Part shown: piece after piece, positions 33,911-43,588 of the stretch
Layout of the letters: the number at the start of each line of letters is the position of its first letter
How positions within the stretch are numbered: position 1 is the first letter of the stretch
Source of the DNA: Crocinitomicaceae bacterium
Lineage (GTDB): Bacteria > Bacteroidota > Bacteroidia > Flavobacteriales_D > Crocinitomicaceae
DNA: 64,000 nucleotides
Assembly: GCA_029238665.1 (NCBI GenBank)
Contig: JAQWFQ010000024.1
Coordinates: 124,001-188,000 of the forward strand
Direction of reading: 5' to 3'
Translations under genes and position numbers: made by a program
The notes under the pieces: model-generated
Told to the model about the DNA's origin: nothing
Database searches by the model: none
The model's input: only the letters and a program-made list of their open reading frames with translations

Positions 33911-34003
33911 CTAACAAGGTGTACAAAACATAGCTAGCAATCTCTAAACCAGAAGTTTGGTACTTATTTACAAAGTCCACCAACCGCACAAAATAACCCA
34001 GAA

Positions 34004-35941
34004 TTAAATCGAAAACGCAATAGCCCCCTGTGAAAGAGGTTCTCCATAATCGTTCATTACCAAGTACGGCATGTCAACCACCTTCCAATTCTCTTGAACA
34101 GGAAAACTTGCACGAAATCGAACCGCAACTGTTTTTTCTTTAAACGAAAAAATTATCCCATCTTCAAAACGTTTAATCTTAAATCTATGTATACCCAAAG
34201 ACATTGTTGTAACACCTAATTTCACCCTATGGTAAGACATTGATGCAGGCCTTACTTTTGAATAACCTTCAAGCATATAACTTAAATGCCCTGGCCTTTT
34301 CTGATTAGAAACATAAAAACAAACCGCCTGATTTCCCACTTTTACAACAGATGTAAATTGTTTTGAATTAAACAACACCACTTCATTGGACGACAAATTT
34401 TCATGCCTCGTATATTGAATTGATGTAAACAAAACTAAAAGGAGTACTCCCGACAAATAAACAATCTGTTTATTATTCCTAAAGACAAACAATAAGATCA
34501 GGCTAAAATATATAATCAAAACAATGAAACTAGAAAGTGTAAAACCTGTTGCTACAGCTCCTGGAATTGACTCAACAAATTGAACAAACCAAAGTAAAAC
34601 GCCAAAACAAACACCGAGAAGAATACCGATAACATTGCTCAGAACACCAAATGAGTGAACCAAAAACAGAAACAAAGCCAAGGATAAAATTACTCCCGCT
34701 AAAACCATTATCCCTAAATTAGTTAATGCAAAATAATTTGGGAATTGATGGAAATAATACAAAGTTAAGGGTGCGGTTAGTAATTGTGCAGAAATACCAA
34801 TAGCTGTTCCTTTCCAAACCCAGTTAAGTAGCTTATATTTAAAATACATCAGCTTCCAAATTGGGTCGTATAATGAATAAATCCCAAACATCGCTAAATA
34901 CGAAAGTTGAAAACCAATGTTAAAAATTAAACTCGGCTGAATCAACAGCAATAAAAAGGCTGTGAAAAATAGCACATTTATAGAATCAGACTGCTTGCTG
35001 TACACCTTTGACAAGGACAACATCGAAAACATAAAACTTGCCCGAATAACAGAGGGTGAAAATTCTGTTATTGCCGCATACCCCCAAATAATCAAAATTG
35101 AGATTACAACAGACACTCTTTTAGAAATCAACCACGTAAACTGACCAAAAACAAATTGAATAATCATCAAAATAATTCCTACATGCAATCCAGAAACGGC
35201 CAATACATGCATGGCTCCAGAGTTACTAAAACTGGATTTAATTTTTGTGGTTAGCAATTGCTTATCTCCCAAAACCAATGCCCTAGCCAGTGCCAACGAC
35301 TCACCCTTTAAGTAATCACCTAAAACATTTGACAAATAAGCCCTACAGGTTTTTGGGAATTTCCGAAGCCAATTTACCTCTAGGTAACCGAGTCTTACAA
35401 TCTCATTTTCAGACACAAATCCACTTCGATAAACACCTTGATTATTCCAATATGTCTCAGCATCAAACTCACCTGGGTTACCTCTATTGTCAATTACATC
35501 AAGCTCCGTATAAACAAATAACTGATCTCCAGCCTGAACGGTCGTCTCTAAAACATAAAGTAATACCCGTTCATTGTGCTTTTCAAGCTTCAAGCTATCG
35601 ACCCTACCTACAATTGTACATAGCGATTTACGCCACCCCTCTGCTTCTTCTTCAATCTCATCAACATTAATTATTAAACCATACCTTGAAGGTTGGAGTT
35701 GGTTTATTTCGGGAGTGGAATTATTAAACGAAAGCGCACCTAAAAAGAAAAATGGAATTAGACACCAGCTTGAAAACACCTCTTTCTTTAAGAGCTTAAC
35801 GAAAAAAAAGCCCGCCACCACAATAGACAATAAGCACGCAAATAATATTGAAAAGTTATCAATTGGAAAAAACTTAACAGCTACAACCCCTCCAATAAAT
35901 AAGGAGGTTACATACGTAAATGGCCGTCTATAAAAATTCAT
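34004..35941 (-). CDS. comEC: ComEC/Rec2-type DNA uptake channel
   Basis: Inner-membrane channel protein for import of single-stranded DNA during natural transformation, 645 residues. An N-terminal domain with membrane segments and an OB-like DUF4131 region (residues 10-190, NPGEFDAETYWNNQGV) precedes the competence domain (from about 215, MHVLAVSGLHVGIILMI, then SVIRASFMFSMLSLS), with around ten hydrophobic segments. The C-terminal metallo-beta-lactamase domain of Gram-positive ComEC is absent, as usual in Bacteroidota. It suggests but does not prove transformability. Confidence 0.9.
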   Translation of the reverse strand: MNFYRRPFTYVTSLFIGGVVAVKFFPIDNFSILFACLLSIVVAGFFFVKLLKKEVFSSWCLIPFFFLGALSFNNSTPEINQLQPSRYGLIINVDEIEEEAEGWRKSLCTIVGRVDSLKLEKHNERVLLYVLETTVQAGDQLFVYTELDVIDNRGNPGEFDAETYWNNQGVYRSGFVSENEIVRLGYLEVNWLRKFPKTCRAYLSNVLGDYLKGESLALARALVLGDKQLLTTKIKSSFSNSGAMHVLAVSGLHVGIILMIIQFVFGQFTWLISKRVSVVISILIIWGYAAITEFSPSVIRASFMFSMLSLSKVYSKQSDSINVLFFTAFLLLLIQPSLIFNIGFQLSYLAMFGIYSLYDPIWKLMYFKYKLLNWVWKGTAIGISAQLLTAPLTLYYFHQFPNYFALTNLGIMVLAGVILSLALFLFLVHSFGVLSNVIGILLGVCFGVLLWFVQFVESIPGAVATGFTLSSFIVLIIYFSLILLFVFRNNKQIVYLSGVLLLVLFTSIQYTRHENLSSNEVVLFNSKQFTSVVKVGNQAVCFYVSNQKRPGHLSYMLEGYSKVRPASMSYHRVKLGVTTMSLGIHRFKIKRFEDGIIFSFKEKTVAVRFRASFPVQENWKVVDMPYLVMNDYGEPLSQGAIAFSI

Positions 35942-36013
35942 TCTTCTCTTTTAATTTAAATCGTTTAACTCAATAGAATTCATTATCTTCACACCCTAAA
36001 TTTATTGAAAAAA

Positions 36014-37957
36014 ATGATTAATATAACGCTACCTGATGGTTCTATAAAACAAGTTGAAAGCGGTACTTCTGCAATGGTTATTGCAAAAAGTATCTCTGAA
36101 GGACTTGCCAGAAACGTACTCGCTGCTAAAGTGAATGATGAAGTTATTGATGCAAATCGTCCAATTAAGGTCGATTCAACACTACAATTACTGACCTGGA
36201 AAGATACTGAAGGTAAATCTACAATGTGGCATTCATCAGCCCACCTAATGGCAGAAGCGTTAGAATTTCATTTTCCTGGAGTTAAATTAGCGATTGGACC
36301 CCCTATTAAAAATGGATTCTACTATGATGTAGACTTTATGGACCATACAATTACAGAGGCAGATTTAGCTAAGGTTGAACAAACAATGAAAACCTTGGCA
36401 AAGCAAAAAAATGCTTTTGTTCGTAAAGACATTTCAAAAAATGAAGCCGTTGCTTATTTCAAGCAGAAAGACGATGAATATAAATTAGAACTACTCGAAG
36501 GCTTAGAGGATGGTACAATTACATTCTATACACAAGGGGAATTTACAGATTTATGTCGTGGGCCACACATACCTCACACAGGGTTCATTAAAGCGGTTAA
36601 GTTAACCTCAATTGCTGGTGCATACTGGCGTGGAGATGAAACAAGAAAGCAACTTACACGAATATACGGAATTACCTTCCCTAAAAATGCTGAATTAACA
36701 GACTACCTAGAAAAAGTTGAACTCGCGAAAGCTAGAGACCATAGAAAATTAGGAAAAGAACTTGATTTATTTACATTTTCACAGCGCGTTGGACAAGGAT
36801 TACCAATGTGGCTTCCTAAAGGTGCAGCATTGCGTGAACGTTTAGAAAACTTCTTAAAGAAAGCACAAAAGAAAGGCGGTTACGATCAGGTCATTACTCC
36901 ACACATTGGAAGTAAAGAACTTTATGTTTGTTCAGGTCACTACGCAAAATATGGTAAAGATTCTTTTCAGCCAATAAACACTCCTGATGACAATGAAGAG
37001 TTTTTATTGAAACCAATGAACTGCCCTCATCATTGCGAAATATTTAAAGCAAGACCAAAATCTTACAAAGACTTACCAACCCGATATGCTGAATTTGGAA
37101 CGGTTTACCGTTATGAACAATCAGGCGAATTACATGGACTTACACGCGTTAGGGGCTTTACACAAGATGACGCACATATTTTCTGTACTCAAGACCAGGT
37201 TGAAGATGAATTCAAAAAAGTAATTGACTTAGTATTGTATATTTTCAAGACCTTAAAATTCGAAAATTTTAAGGCACAAATTTCATTGCGAGACCCTGAA
37301 TCACCTGAAAAATATATTGGTTCTGATGAAAATTGGAATAAAGCAGAACAAGCAATTATTGACGCTACAGCTCAAAAAGAATTGAACACAACAATTGAGT
37401 ATGGTGAAGCGGCTTTCTACGGACCAAAGCTAGATTTCATGGTTGAGGATGCCTTAGGGAGAGAATGGCAGCTAGGAACCATTCAGGTAGATTACAATTT
37501 ACCGGAACGTTTTGAGCTAGAATACACAGGTGCCGACAACCAAAAGCACAGGCCAGTAATGATTCACCGTGCACCTTTTGGATCCATGGAAAGATTTGTT
37601 GCAGTATTATTAGAACATTGTGCCGGTGACTTCCCACTGTGGCTGGCTACAGATCAAATATCGATCTTACCAATTAGTGAGAAATACAATGATTACTGCC
37701 AAAATCTTTTACAATTACTAAATAATTACGATATTCGCGGATTCGTTGACGATCGTAATGAGAAAATTGGTAAAAAAATCCGTGAATCGGAGTTAGGAAA
37801 AATACCTTTCATGCTAATCGTTGGAGAACAAGAAGCTGAGAATAACCAGGTGGCAGTTCGACAAAGAGGACATGGAGATTTAGGCGCGATGAGCGTTGAA
37901 GCCTTTGCCAAACTAATTAACGACGCAATTGAAAGCGAATTAGCTTTAAACGATTAA
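36014..37957 (+). CDS. thrS: Threonyl-tRNA synthetase
   Basis: Class II aminoacyl-tRNA synthetase of 647 residues. The ATG at 36014 ([17 protein letters not shown]) begins the TGS domain; an in-frame TTG 9 nt upstream is less likely. Order: TGS (1-62), editing/SAD domain with [11 protein letters not shown] (about 73-83) and [12 protein letters not shown], catalytic core with [10 protein letters not shown] (zinc Cys) and [11 protein letters not shown] (motif 3), and the anticodon-binding domain (from about 545). All key motifs are intact. First gene of thrS-infC-rpmI-rplT, a classic translation operon; infC follows by 8 nt. Confidence 0.97.
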   Translation: MINITLPDGSIKQVESGTSAMVIAKSISEGLARNVLAAKVNDEVIDANRPIKVDSTLQLLTWKDTEGKSTMWHSSAHLMAEALEFHFPGVKLAIGPPIKNGFYYDVDFMDHTITEADLAKVEQTMKTLAKQKNAFVRKDISKNEAVAYFKQKDDEYKLELLEGLEDGTITFYTQGEFTDLCRGPHIPHTGFIKAVKLTSIAGAYWRGDETRKQLTRIYGITFPKNAELTDYLEKVELAKARDHRKLGKELDLFTFSQRVGQGLPMWLPKGAALRERLENFLKKAQKKGGYDQVITPHIGSKELYVCSGHYAKYGKDSFQPINTPDDNEEFLLKPMNCPHHCEIFKARPKSYKDLPTRYAEFGTVYRYEQSGELHGLTRVRGFTQDDAHIFCTQDQVEDEFKKVIDLVLYIFKTLKFENFKAQISLRDPESPEKYIGSDENWNKAEQAIIDATAQKELNTTIEYGEAAFYGPKLDFMVEDALGREWQLGTIQVDYNLPERFELEYTGADNQKHRPVMIHRAPFGSMERFVAVLLEHCAGDFPLWLATDQISILPISEKYNDYCQNLLQLLNNYDIRGFVDDRNEKIGKKIRESELGKIPFMLIVGEQEAENNQVAVRQRGHGDLGAMSVEAFAKLINDAIESELALND

Positions 37958-37965
37958 TTTAATTA

Positions 37966-38517
37966 ATGAGAAGACCGAACAACAGAAGGAAATTTGTAAA
38001 AAGAGAAGAAACTGATCAGCACAAAATCAACGAAAAGATTTATGCTAGAACAATTCGATTAATTCAAGATGGTGCTGAGCCTATTGTTATAGCTACACCT
38101 GAAGCTATCAAGCTTGCCGAGGAAAAAGATCTTGACTTGGTTGAAATTTCTCCTAAAGCTGACCCGCCGGTATGTAAGATTTTAGATTATAGAAAATTCT
38201 TATACAACCAGAAAAAGAAACAAAAAGAACTAAAAGCAAAGCAGAGTAAAGTTGTATTGAAAGAAATCAGATTTGGACCAAATACGGATGATCATGATTT
38301 TGAATTCAAGTTGGCTCACGCTAAAAAGTTCTTAGAAGAAGGAAATAAGGTAAAAGCATACGTTTTCTTTAGAGGACGTACTATTGTGTTTAAAGACAGA
38401 GGTGAAATTTTACTTCTAAAACTAGCACAGGAACTTGAAGGGTATGGTATAATTGAACAAATGCCGAAACTGGAAGGTAAGAGAATGATTATGATGATCA
38501 ACTCTAAGAAAAAATAA
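37966..38517 (+). CDS. infC: Translation initiation factor IF-3
   Basis: Binds the 30S subunit, checks the start codon-anticodon pair and prevents premature 50S joining. 183 residues: N-terminal domain ([14 protein letters not shown]...[20 protein letters not shown]) and C-terminal domain ([32 protein letters not shown]). It starts with ATG here, unlike the AUU start that autoregulates infC in enterobacteria, so that control is absent. The basic leader [13 protein letters not shown] is typical of Bacteroidota. Lies 8 nt after thrS. Confidence 0.97.
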   Translation: MRRPNNRRKFVKREETDQHKINEKIYARTIRLIQDGAEPIVIATPEAIKLAEEKDLDLVEISPKADPPVCKILDYRKFLYNQKKKQKELKAKQSKVVLKEIRFGPNTDDHDFEFKLAHAKKFLEEGNKVKAYVFFRGRTIVFKDRGEILLLKLAQELEGYGIIEQMPKLEGKRMIMMINSKKK

Positions 38518-38525
38518 TAAAACAT

Positions 38526-38550
38526 TAGAATAGCGAAACACGTTATTCTA
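38526..38550 (+). promoter_or_regulatory. Hairpin in the infC-rpmI gap, possible ribosomal protein leader
   Basis: TAGAATAGCG (38526-38535) pairs with CGTTATTCTA (38541-38550) over 10 bp with one G-U, loop AAACA. No T run follows, so it is not a terminator. It lies 39 nt before rpmI, where L20 controls L35/L20 translation in other bacteria. Confidence 0.4.
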
Positions 38551-38588
38551 CAAGAAGCTATATAGAGGTAACTTAAACTTGAATAGAG

Positions 38589-38786
38589 ATGCCAAAAATG
38601 AAAACTAAATCTAGTGCTAAGAAGAGATTCAAAATCACTGGAACTGGTAAAATCAAAAGAAAACACGCTTTTAAGAGTCACATCTTAACTAAGAAGACTA
38701 AAAAGCAAAAACGTAACTTGACACACGCTGGATTGGTTCACCAAGCCGATGAAGCGAATATCAAGCAACAATTATGTATGAAATAG
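38589..38786 (+). CDS. rpmI: 50S ribosomal protein L35
   Basis: 65-residue basic large-subunit protein: [20 protein letters not shown] is the family N-terminus, followed by [17 protein letters not shown]. Length and position between infC and rplT are diagnostic. The 93-nt gap to rplT is longer than usual for this pair; no clear promoter or structure is seen in it. Confidence 0.97.
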   Translation: MPKMKTKSSAKKRFKITGTGKIKRKHAFKSHILTKKTKKQKRNLTHAGLVHQADEANIKQQLCMK

Positions 38787-38879
38787 TTTCATACTGGTTT
38801 ATTTAAAAATGTTAACCCGATAATGAGTAACTAAGACATCTGAAAAATTGATGCACTCTTTGTCAAAAAACTTAAAATT

Positions 38880-39227
38880 ATGCCTAGATCGGTAAATCAT
38901 GTTGCTTCAAAAGCGCGTCGTAAGAACGTAATGAAGCACGCCAAAGGTTACTTTGGAAGAAGAAAAAATGTTTGGACTGTTGCTAAAAATGCAGTAGAAA
39001 AAGGTATGCTTTACGCATACACTGGACGTAAACAAAAGAAAAGAAACTTCCGTTCATTGTGGATTACGCGTATTAACGCAGGTGCACGTCAGCACGGAAT
39101 GAGCTATTCTCAATTCATGGGACTAGTTAACAAAAGTGAAATGGAACTAAACCGTAAGGTTCTTGCGGATTTAGCGATGAATCACCCAGACGCTTTTAAA
39201 GCGGTTGTTGACAACGTCAAAAAGTAA
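38880..39227 (+). CDS. rplT: 50S ribosomal protein L20
   Basis: 115-residue 23S rRNA-binding protein essential for early 50S assembly. Family motifs: [50 protein letters not shown] and [11 protein letters not shown]. In many bacteria it represses its own operon by binding the leader of rpmI. Last gene of thrS-infC-rpmI-rplT, closed by a strong terminator. Confidence 0.97.
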   Translation: MPRSVNHVASKARRKNVMKHAKGYFGRRKNVWTVAKNAVEKGMLYAYTGRKQKKRNFRSLWITRINAGARQHGMSYSQFMGLVNKSEMELNRKVLADLAMNHPDAFKAVVDNVKK

Positions 39228-39248
39228 TTATTAACTCTTCTATATAGC

Positions 39249-39278
39249 AAAAGCGCTCATTAAAATGAGCGCTTTTTT
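39249..39278 (+). terminator. Intrinsic terminator after rplT
   Basis: Perfect 12-bp stem AAAAGCGCTCAT / ATGAGCGCTTTT with a TAAA loop and seven T residues (39273-39279). Confidence 0.92.
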
Positions 39279-39367
39279 TGTGCTTATACATTGCTACAAT
39301 ACCGAACTAGTGCTACATTAATCAAAAAATACATATATTTAATCAAATCAATCTAAAATACAAAATT

Positions 39368-40195
39368 ATGAAAAGAACAATTACTCTTATTGCATCATTT
39401 GTGATGCTAATTCAATTATCATTTGCTCAAGTTGGGACTGTTGCTGATGATTTCACAGTAACCGATATTAACGGTAATCCCCATACACTTAGCGCGATCC
39501 TTGCTGCTGGAAAAGTTGTAGTATTAGATTGCTCTGCTACTTGGTGTGGACCATGTTGGTCATTTCATGAAGCACATTTCTTAAAAGACATCCATGACAC
39601 TTACGGTCCAAATGGAACCGATCAAGTACGTGTTATTTTCTACGAAGCTGATGCAGGAACTACATTAGCTGATTTACAAGGAACTACTAGTGGAACACTG
39701 GGGGATTGGTTAACTAATGTTGAATATCCTGTTATTAATGAAGACCCAGTTACTTTAAACGGTGCTAAATTCTGGCCATTAGGATTTCCTACAATTAACG
39801 TTATTAACCCAATCAATGGTGTTATTGAAGCTGATTTATATGACTCTTGGGGGAATGACGATGCTGTTTCCTTGGCTGCAATGGTTGACGTAATCGATGA
39901 CTTCTTTCAAAATGGAGCTGTTGCTTCAGTAGATGAATTGAGTCTAGCAGAAGTTAAATTATTCCCTAACCCTTCTAAAGGTGACGTTACTGTTTCTATC
40001 AATGCTGTTGATGCAAACAACACTACAATTGAAGTAAGTAACTTACTAGGGCAAGTTGTTTTTACAACAAACAACGAATTAGTTGCAGGAAACAATGACA
40101 TTAAACTTGATCTTTCCTCTTTAGAGGCTGGTCAGTATGTTGTACGTATCTCTAATGAGAATACATCTACTACAACTTCAGTTCAGATTAAATAA
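39368..40195 (+). CDS. Secreted TlpA/ResA-like thioredoxin with T9SS type A sorting domain
   Basis: 275-residue exported protein. Signal peptide (TLIASFVMLIQLSFAQ), then a TlpA/AhpC-type thioredoxin domain (residues 22-185) with ATWCGPCWSFHEAHF (dithiol at about 59-62) and a cis-Pro in GFPTINVI. Residues about 198-275 are a type A T9SS C-terminal domain (KLFPNPSKGDVTVSI, LLGQVVFTT, GQYVVRIS), so the protein is predicted to cross the outer membrane and be surface-anchored or released, unusual for a thioredoxin. It may act on disulfides of other surface proteins; this is inference. Monocistronic with its own terminator. Confidence 0.88.
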   Translation: MKRTITLIASFVMLIQLSFAQVGTVADDFTVTDINGNPHTLSAILAAGKVVVLDCSATWCGPCWSFHEAHFLKDIHDTYGPNGTDQVRVIFYEADAGTTLADLQGTTSGTLGDWLTNVEYPVINEDPVTLNGAKFWPLGFPTINVINPINGVIEADLYDSWGNDDAVSLAAMVDVIDDFFQNGAVASVDELSLAEVKLFPNPSKGDVTVSINAVDANNTTIEVSNLLGQVVFTTNNELVAGNNDIKLDLSSLEAGQYVVRISNENTSTTTSVQIK

Positions 40196-40214
40196 TATCT
40201 TAACATCGATAATC

Positions 40215-40249
40215 AAAAGGCTTCAACACATGTTGAGGCCTTTTTTTTT
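40215..40249 (+). terminator. Intrinsic terminator of the T9SS thioredoxin gene
   Basis: AAAAGGCTTCAACA pairs with TGTTGAGGCCTTTT (one G-T pair, 2-nt nominal loop), followed by a long T run. Confidence 0.85.
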
Positions 40250-40304
40250 GCTCACATATTTGATTAAAAAGATATTATCAAATACGGTACTTATTATTTA
40301 AAGA

Positions 40305-40342
40305 CATAAAAAAAGAGCCAATCATAAATGATTGGCTCTTTT
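40305..40342 (-). terminator. Intrinsic terminator of dnaK
   Basis: Perfect 15-bp stem AAAAGAGCCAATCAT / ATGATTGGCTCTTTT (40311-40325, 40328-40342), followed on the minus strand by a T run. It lies 22 nt past the dnaK stop. Confidence 0.9.
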
Positions 40343-40363
40343 AATTGTTGCATTACGCAATGC

Positions 40364-42259
40364 TTATTTTTCTTCAACCTCTTCGAAGTCAACATCAGTC
40401 ACTTCATCTTCTGAAGCACTTTCTGCACCTGCATTTTCTCCAGCGTTTCCACCTTCATTTGATGCATTATACATCTCCTCAGAAGCAGCAGAGAATAATT
40501 GGTTTAACTTCTCCATTGCTGGTTCTAAGTTATCCATATTCTTAGCTTCAAACTCAGTCTTTAACTCAGCAAGAGCATCTTCAATTGGTTGTTTTTTCTC
40601 AGCTGGAAGTTTATCACCATATTCTTTTAATTGTCTTTCCGTTTGGAAGATCAATGAATCGGCCTTATTAACTGTTTCAACTTCTGCTCTTAATTTAGCA
40701 TCAGAATCTGCATTCGCTTCAGCTTCAGCCTTCATTCTTTCAATGTCCTCATCAGACAATCCTGAAGAAGCCTCAATCTTAATAGACTGTTCTTTTCCTG
40801 TTCCTTTGTCTTTTGCTGATATATTCATGATACCATTCGCATCAATATCAAAAGTAACTTCAATTTGTGGAACACCTCTTTGTGCTGGTGGAATATCCGT
40901 TAATTGAAATCTACCTAACGACTTGTTATCCGTTGCCATTGCTCTTTCACCTTGTAATACGTGAATATCAACAGATGGTTGATTGTCAGCAGCAGTAGAG
41001 AATACTTCAGACTTCTTAGTTGGAATGGTTGTGTTAGCTTCAATTAACTTTGTGAAAACACTACCCATTGTTTCAATTCCTAATGACAATGGAATAACAT
41101 CTAAAAGAAGTACATCTTTTACCTCTCCTGTTAAAACACCACCTTGAATAGCTGCACCTACAGCAACAACCTCATCAGGATTAACTCCTTTAGAAGCATC
41201 TTTACCGAAAAAGTTTTTAACTGCATCTTGGATAACAGGGATTCTTGTAGAACCACCAACCAAAATTACCTCATCAATATCACTTGTAGATAATCCTGCA
41301 TTTTTAAGTGCTGAACGACAAGGAGCTATAGTTCGCTCAACAATATCAGAAATCAATTGCTCGAATTTAGAACGTTGTAATGTTCTAACCAAGTGCTTAG
41401 GTACACCATCAACTGGCATAATGTAAGGCAAGTTGATCTCTGTTGATGTCGTAGAAGAAAGTTCAATTTTCGCTTTCTCTGCAGCTTCTTTCAAACGTTG
41501 TAACGCCATTGGATCTTTTGTCAAATCCAACCCTTCATCTTTTTTGAATTCAGCAGACAACCAATCAATAATTGCTTGATCAACATCATCTCCACCTAAA
41601 TGTGTATCTCCATCTGTAGACAACACTTCAAATACTCCGTCACCTAATTCAAGGATAGAAACATCATGTGTACCTCCACCAAAATCAAATACTACGATTT
41701 TTTGATCAACACCTTTCTTATCTAATCCATAAGCTAATGCCGCAGCAGTTGGCTCATTGATAATTCTTTTAATTGTCAATCCAGCAATTTCACCAGCTTC
41801 TTTCGTTGCTTGTCTTTGTGAATCGTTAAAATATGCAGGAACTGTAACTACAGCTTCTGAAACTTCTTGCCCAAGGTAATCTTCAGCAGTTTTCTTCATT
41901 TTCTGAAGAATCATTGCAGAAACCTCTTGCGGTGTATATTTTCTGTCATCAATTAATACACGTGGTGTATTGTTGTCTCCTTTAACGACCTTGTAAGGTA
42001 CTCTTCCAGCCTCTTTACTTACATCATCAAAAGATGACCCCATAAAACGCTTTATTGAATAAATTGTTTTTGTTGGATTAGTAATTGCCTGACGTTTTGC
42101 AGGATCTCCTACTTTACGCTCACCGCCTTCTACAAATGCCACAATTGATGGCGTTGTTCTTTTCCCTTCTGAATTTGAGATAACTACAGGTTCATTTCCT
42201 TCCATTACAGAAACACACGAGTTTGTAGTACCTAAATCAATTCCGATTATTTTTCCCAT
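40364..42259 (-). CDS. dnaK: Hsp70 chaperone DnaK
   Basis: ATP-driven folding chaperone, 631 residues. The ATPase domain (1-380) has [20 protein letters not shown] (phosphate 1), [16 protein letters not shown] (phosphate 2) and [14 protein letters not shown] (adenosine). The linker [16 protein letters not shown] precedes the substrate-binding domain, and a Glu/Gly-rich disordered end finishes with [10 protein letters not shown]. All normal. grpE and dnaJ are not adjacent, so dnaK is monocistronic here. The 178-nt upstream region holds several TGNCA repeats that may be heat-shock control sites. Confidence 0.98.
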   Translation of the reverse strand: MGKIIGIDLGTTNSCVSVMEGNEPVVISNSEGKRTTPSIVAFVEGGERKVGDPAKRQAITNPTKTIYSIKRFMGSSFDDVSKEAGRVPYKVVKGDNNTPRVLIDDRKYTPQEVSAMILQKMKKTAEDYLGQEVSEAVVTVPAYFNDSQRQATKEAGEIAGLTIKRIINEPTAAALAYGLDKKGVDQKIVVFDFGGGTHDVSILELGDGVFEVLSTDGDTHLGGDDVDQAIIDWLSAEFKKDEGLDLTKDPMALQRLKEAAEKAKIELSSTTSTEINLPYIMPVDGVPKHLVRTLQRSKFEQLISDIVERTIAPCRSALKNAGLSTSDIDEVILVGGSTRIPVIQDAVKNFFGKDASKGVNPDEVVAVGAAIQGGVLTGEVKDVLLLDVIPLSLGIETMGSVFTKLIEANTTIPTKKSEVFSTAADNQPSVDIHVLQGERAMATDNKSLGRFQLTDIPPAQRGVPQIEVTFDIDANGIMNISAKDKGTGKEQSIKIEASSGLSDEDIERMKAEAEANADSDAKLRAEVETVNKADSLIFQTERQLKEYGDKLPAEKKQPIEDALAELKTEFEAKNMDNLEPAMEKLNQLFSAASEEMYNASNEGGNAGENAGAESASEDEVTDVDFEEVEEK

Positions 42260-42347
42260 GATTATTATTAACTATTTAAACTTTAATTCAATTTTGATAC
42301 TAAGCTCTAGTCAATCTCTATGCCATTGGGTTTTTGTTCGAGTTTCA

Positions 42348-42424
42348 TGCCATTTTTGACATTTTGTGGTGAAATGAAGTCAGATTTAATGTCGAATTGG
42401 CGGTCAAAATGTCAGTCTTCTGAC
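42348..42424. promoter_or_regulatory. Cluster of TGNCA inverted motifs upstream of dnaK
   Basis: Between dnaK and the M23 peptidase gene: TGCCA-TTTT-TGACA (42348-42361), GGTCA-AAA-TGTCA (42402-42414) and GTCAG-TCTT-CTGAC (42411-42424). TGACATTTTG (42357-42366) and CAAAATGTCA (42405-42414) are exact inverted copies. They are 90-170 nt from the dnaK start and may bind a stress regulator. Confidence 0.4.
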
Positions 42425-42437
42425 AAAACACTAAAAA

Positions 42438-43409
42438 TTAGTCGAGTGACTTATATGAATTTTCACTCATTTCTAAAAGGGTTTCATATTGTTCAGGGGA
42501 AAGGTCTGAATGATAATACCCTATTGGATTTACTTTTTTGCCATTTTGAATGACCTCATAATGTAAATGTGGTCCTGTTGATTTACCCGTTGAACCAATT
42601 AGCCCTATCAATTCTCCACGCTTCACCTTTTGTCCTTTTACAACTTTAAACGCGTTCAAGTGTGCATAGCGTGTTTTATATCCGAATCCATGGTTAATCA
42701 CGATAGATTTTCCGTACCCCCATCTCTTCCTTTCAACAAGTTCTACCACCCCATCTCCGGTTGCATAAACTTCAGTCCCTCTAGCTGCTGTGAAATCCAT
42801 GCCTGCATGCATTCTTCTTGTTTTATATATTGGATCTATACGATAACCATATCCTGAAACCATTCGTTTTAAATCTGAATTCCGAACCGGTTGAATTGCA
42901 GGCACACAGGCCAATAGTTTTTCTTTTCCCTTAGCTAAACGCAATAACTCTCTAAAAGAAAGACTTTGGGCATTCAATCGTTTTTCAAATTTATCCAATT
43001 GAATTGACGTTGATTTTAGAAGGTCACTATCTGTCATGCCAGACAAATAAGCATATTTATCACTACCTCCTGTTCCCATCTGCCTTAATTGATCTGGGAA
43101 TTTTTCTGCATATAATACTGCACGGTATAAATCTTCATCACGGCTTTCAATAATGTCCAAAACATCATTCGCTAGAATTAAATCTTTTTGAATTCGTTTT
43201 AATTCTTGGGTGTTTGCATTTAGCGCTGCTTTTAATTGCTTCTCCTTGGGGGAGTTTATTCGCTTCGTAAAAAAAAAGGCTAAAATAAGCCCCAATAAAA
43301 CACTTGGAGCTATCCACAGTAAGACTCTAAATATTTTTTTTCCAAAGGACACATACACCGCATCATACGACAGTGTCTTAGAATTATATTTATACTTCTG
43401 CTTTGACAT
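42438..43409 (-). CDS. M23 family metallopeptidase (LytM domain), membrane-anchored
   Basis: Cell-wall endopeptidase of 323 residues. I chose the ATG at 43409 (MSKQKYKYNSKTLSYDAVYV, a typical opening for this group) over an upstream TTG at 43454, which lies ahead of the promoter element. One membrane segment (about 31-51), a coiled coil (60-100), then a LytM domain: RRMHAGMDFTAARGTEV (first zinc His and Asp), YAHLNAF and GPHLHYEV (HxH, catalytic). All zinc ligands are present, so it is probably active in cross-link hydrolysis for cell growth. Divergent from alaS. Confidence 0.9.
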   Translation of the reverse strand: MSKQKYKYNSKTLSYDAVYVSFGKKIFRVLLWIAPSVLLGLILAFFFTKRINSPKEKQLKAALNANTQELKRIQKDLILANDVLDIIESRDEDLYRAVLYAEKFPDQLRQMGTGGSDKYAYLSGMTDSDLLKSTSIQLDKFEKRLNAQSLSFRELLRLAKGKEKLLACVPAIQPVRNSDLKRMVSGYGYRIDPIYKTRRMHAGMDFTAARGTEVYATGDGVVELVERKRWGYGKSIVINHGFGYKTRYAHLNAFKVVKGQKVKRGELIGLIGSTGKSTGPHLHYEVIQNGKKVNPIGYYHSDLSPEQYETLLEMSENSYKSLD

Positions 43410-43412
43410 AGT

Positions 43413-43420
43413 CAAAACTA
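43413..43420 (-). promoter_or_regulatory. -7 promoter element of the M23 peptidase gene
   Basis: TAGTTTTG on the minus strand matches TAnnTTTG and ends 3 nt before the ATG at 43409, implying a leaderless or very short-leader mRNA. Confidence 0.45.
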
Positions 43421-43546
43421 CAAATAATCTGATTGAATACGACCAGACATCCAATATATTTCAGCAATTAAACTTCTTATTTTAGGCGGATTAAGGAACA
43501 AATATGACTTCGTTTACACATCTACTTATTTTGACCTAAAAAAGAT

Positions 43547-43554
43547 TAAATTTG
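43547..43554 (+). promoter_or_regulatory. -7 promoter element of alaS
   Basis: TAAATTTG matches TAnnTTTG, 34 nt before the ATG at 43589. Confidence 0.5.
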
Positions 43555-43588
43555 TGTCACGATTTTAGAACAAAAACAACAATTGACA

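Noticed and set aside
40332-40907. 191-codon plus-strand frame antisense to dnaK
   Set aside because: It lies wholly opposite the conserved DnaK C-terminus and has the low-complexity Ser/Ala composition of a reverse-strand shadow.
42320-42553. 77-codon plus-strand frame between dnaK and the M23 peptidase
   Set aside because: It overlaps the end of the peptidase gene and the regulatory motifs; the translation resembles no protein.
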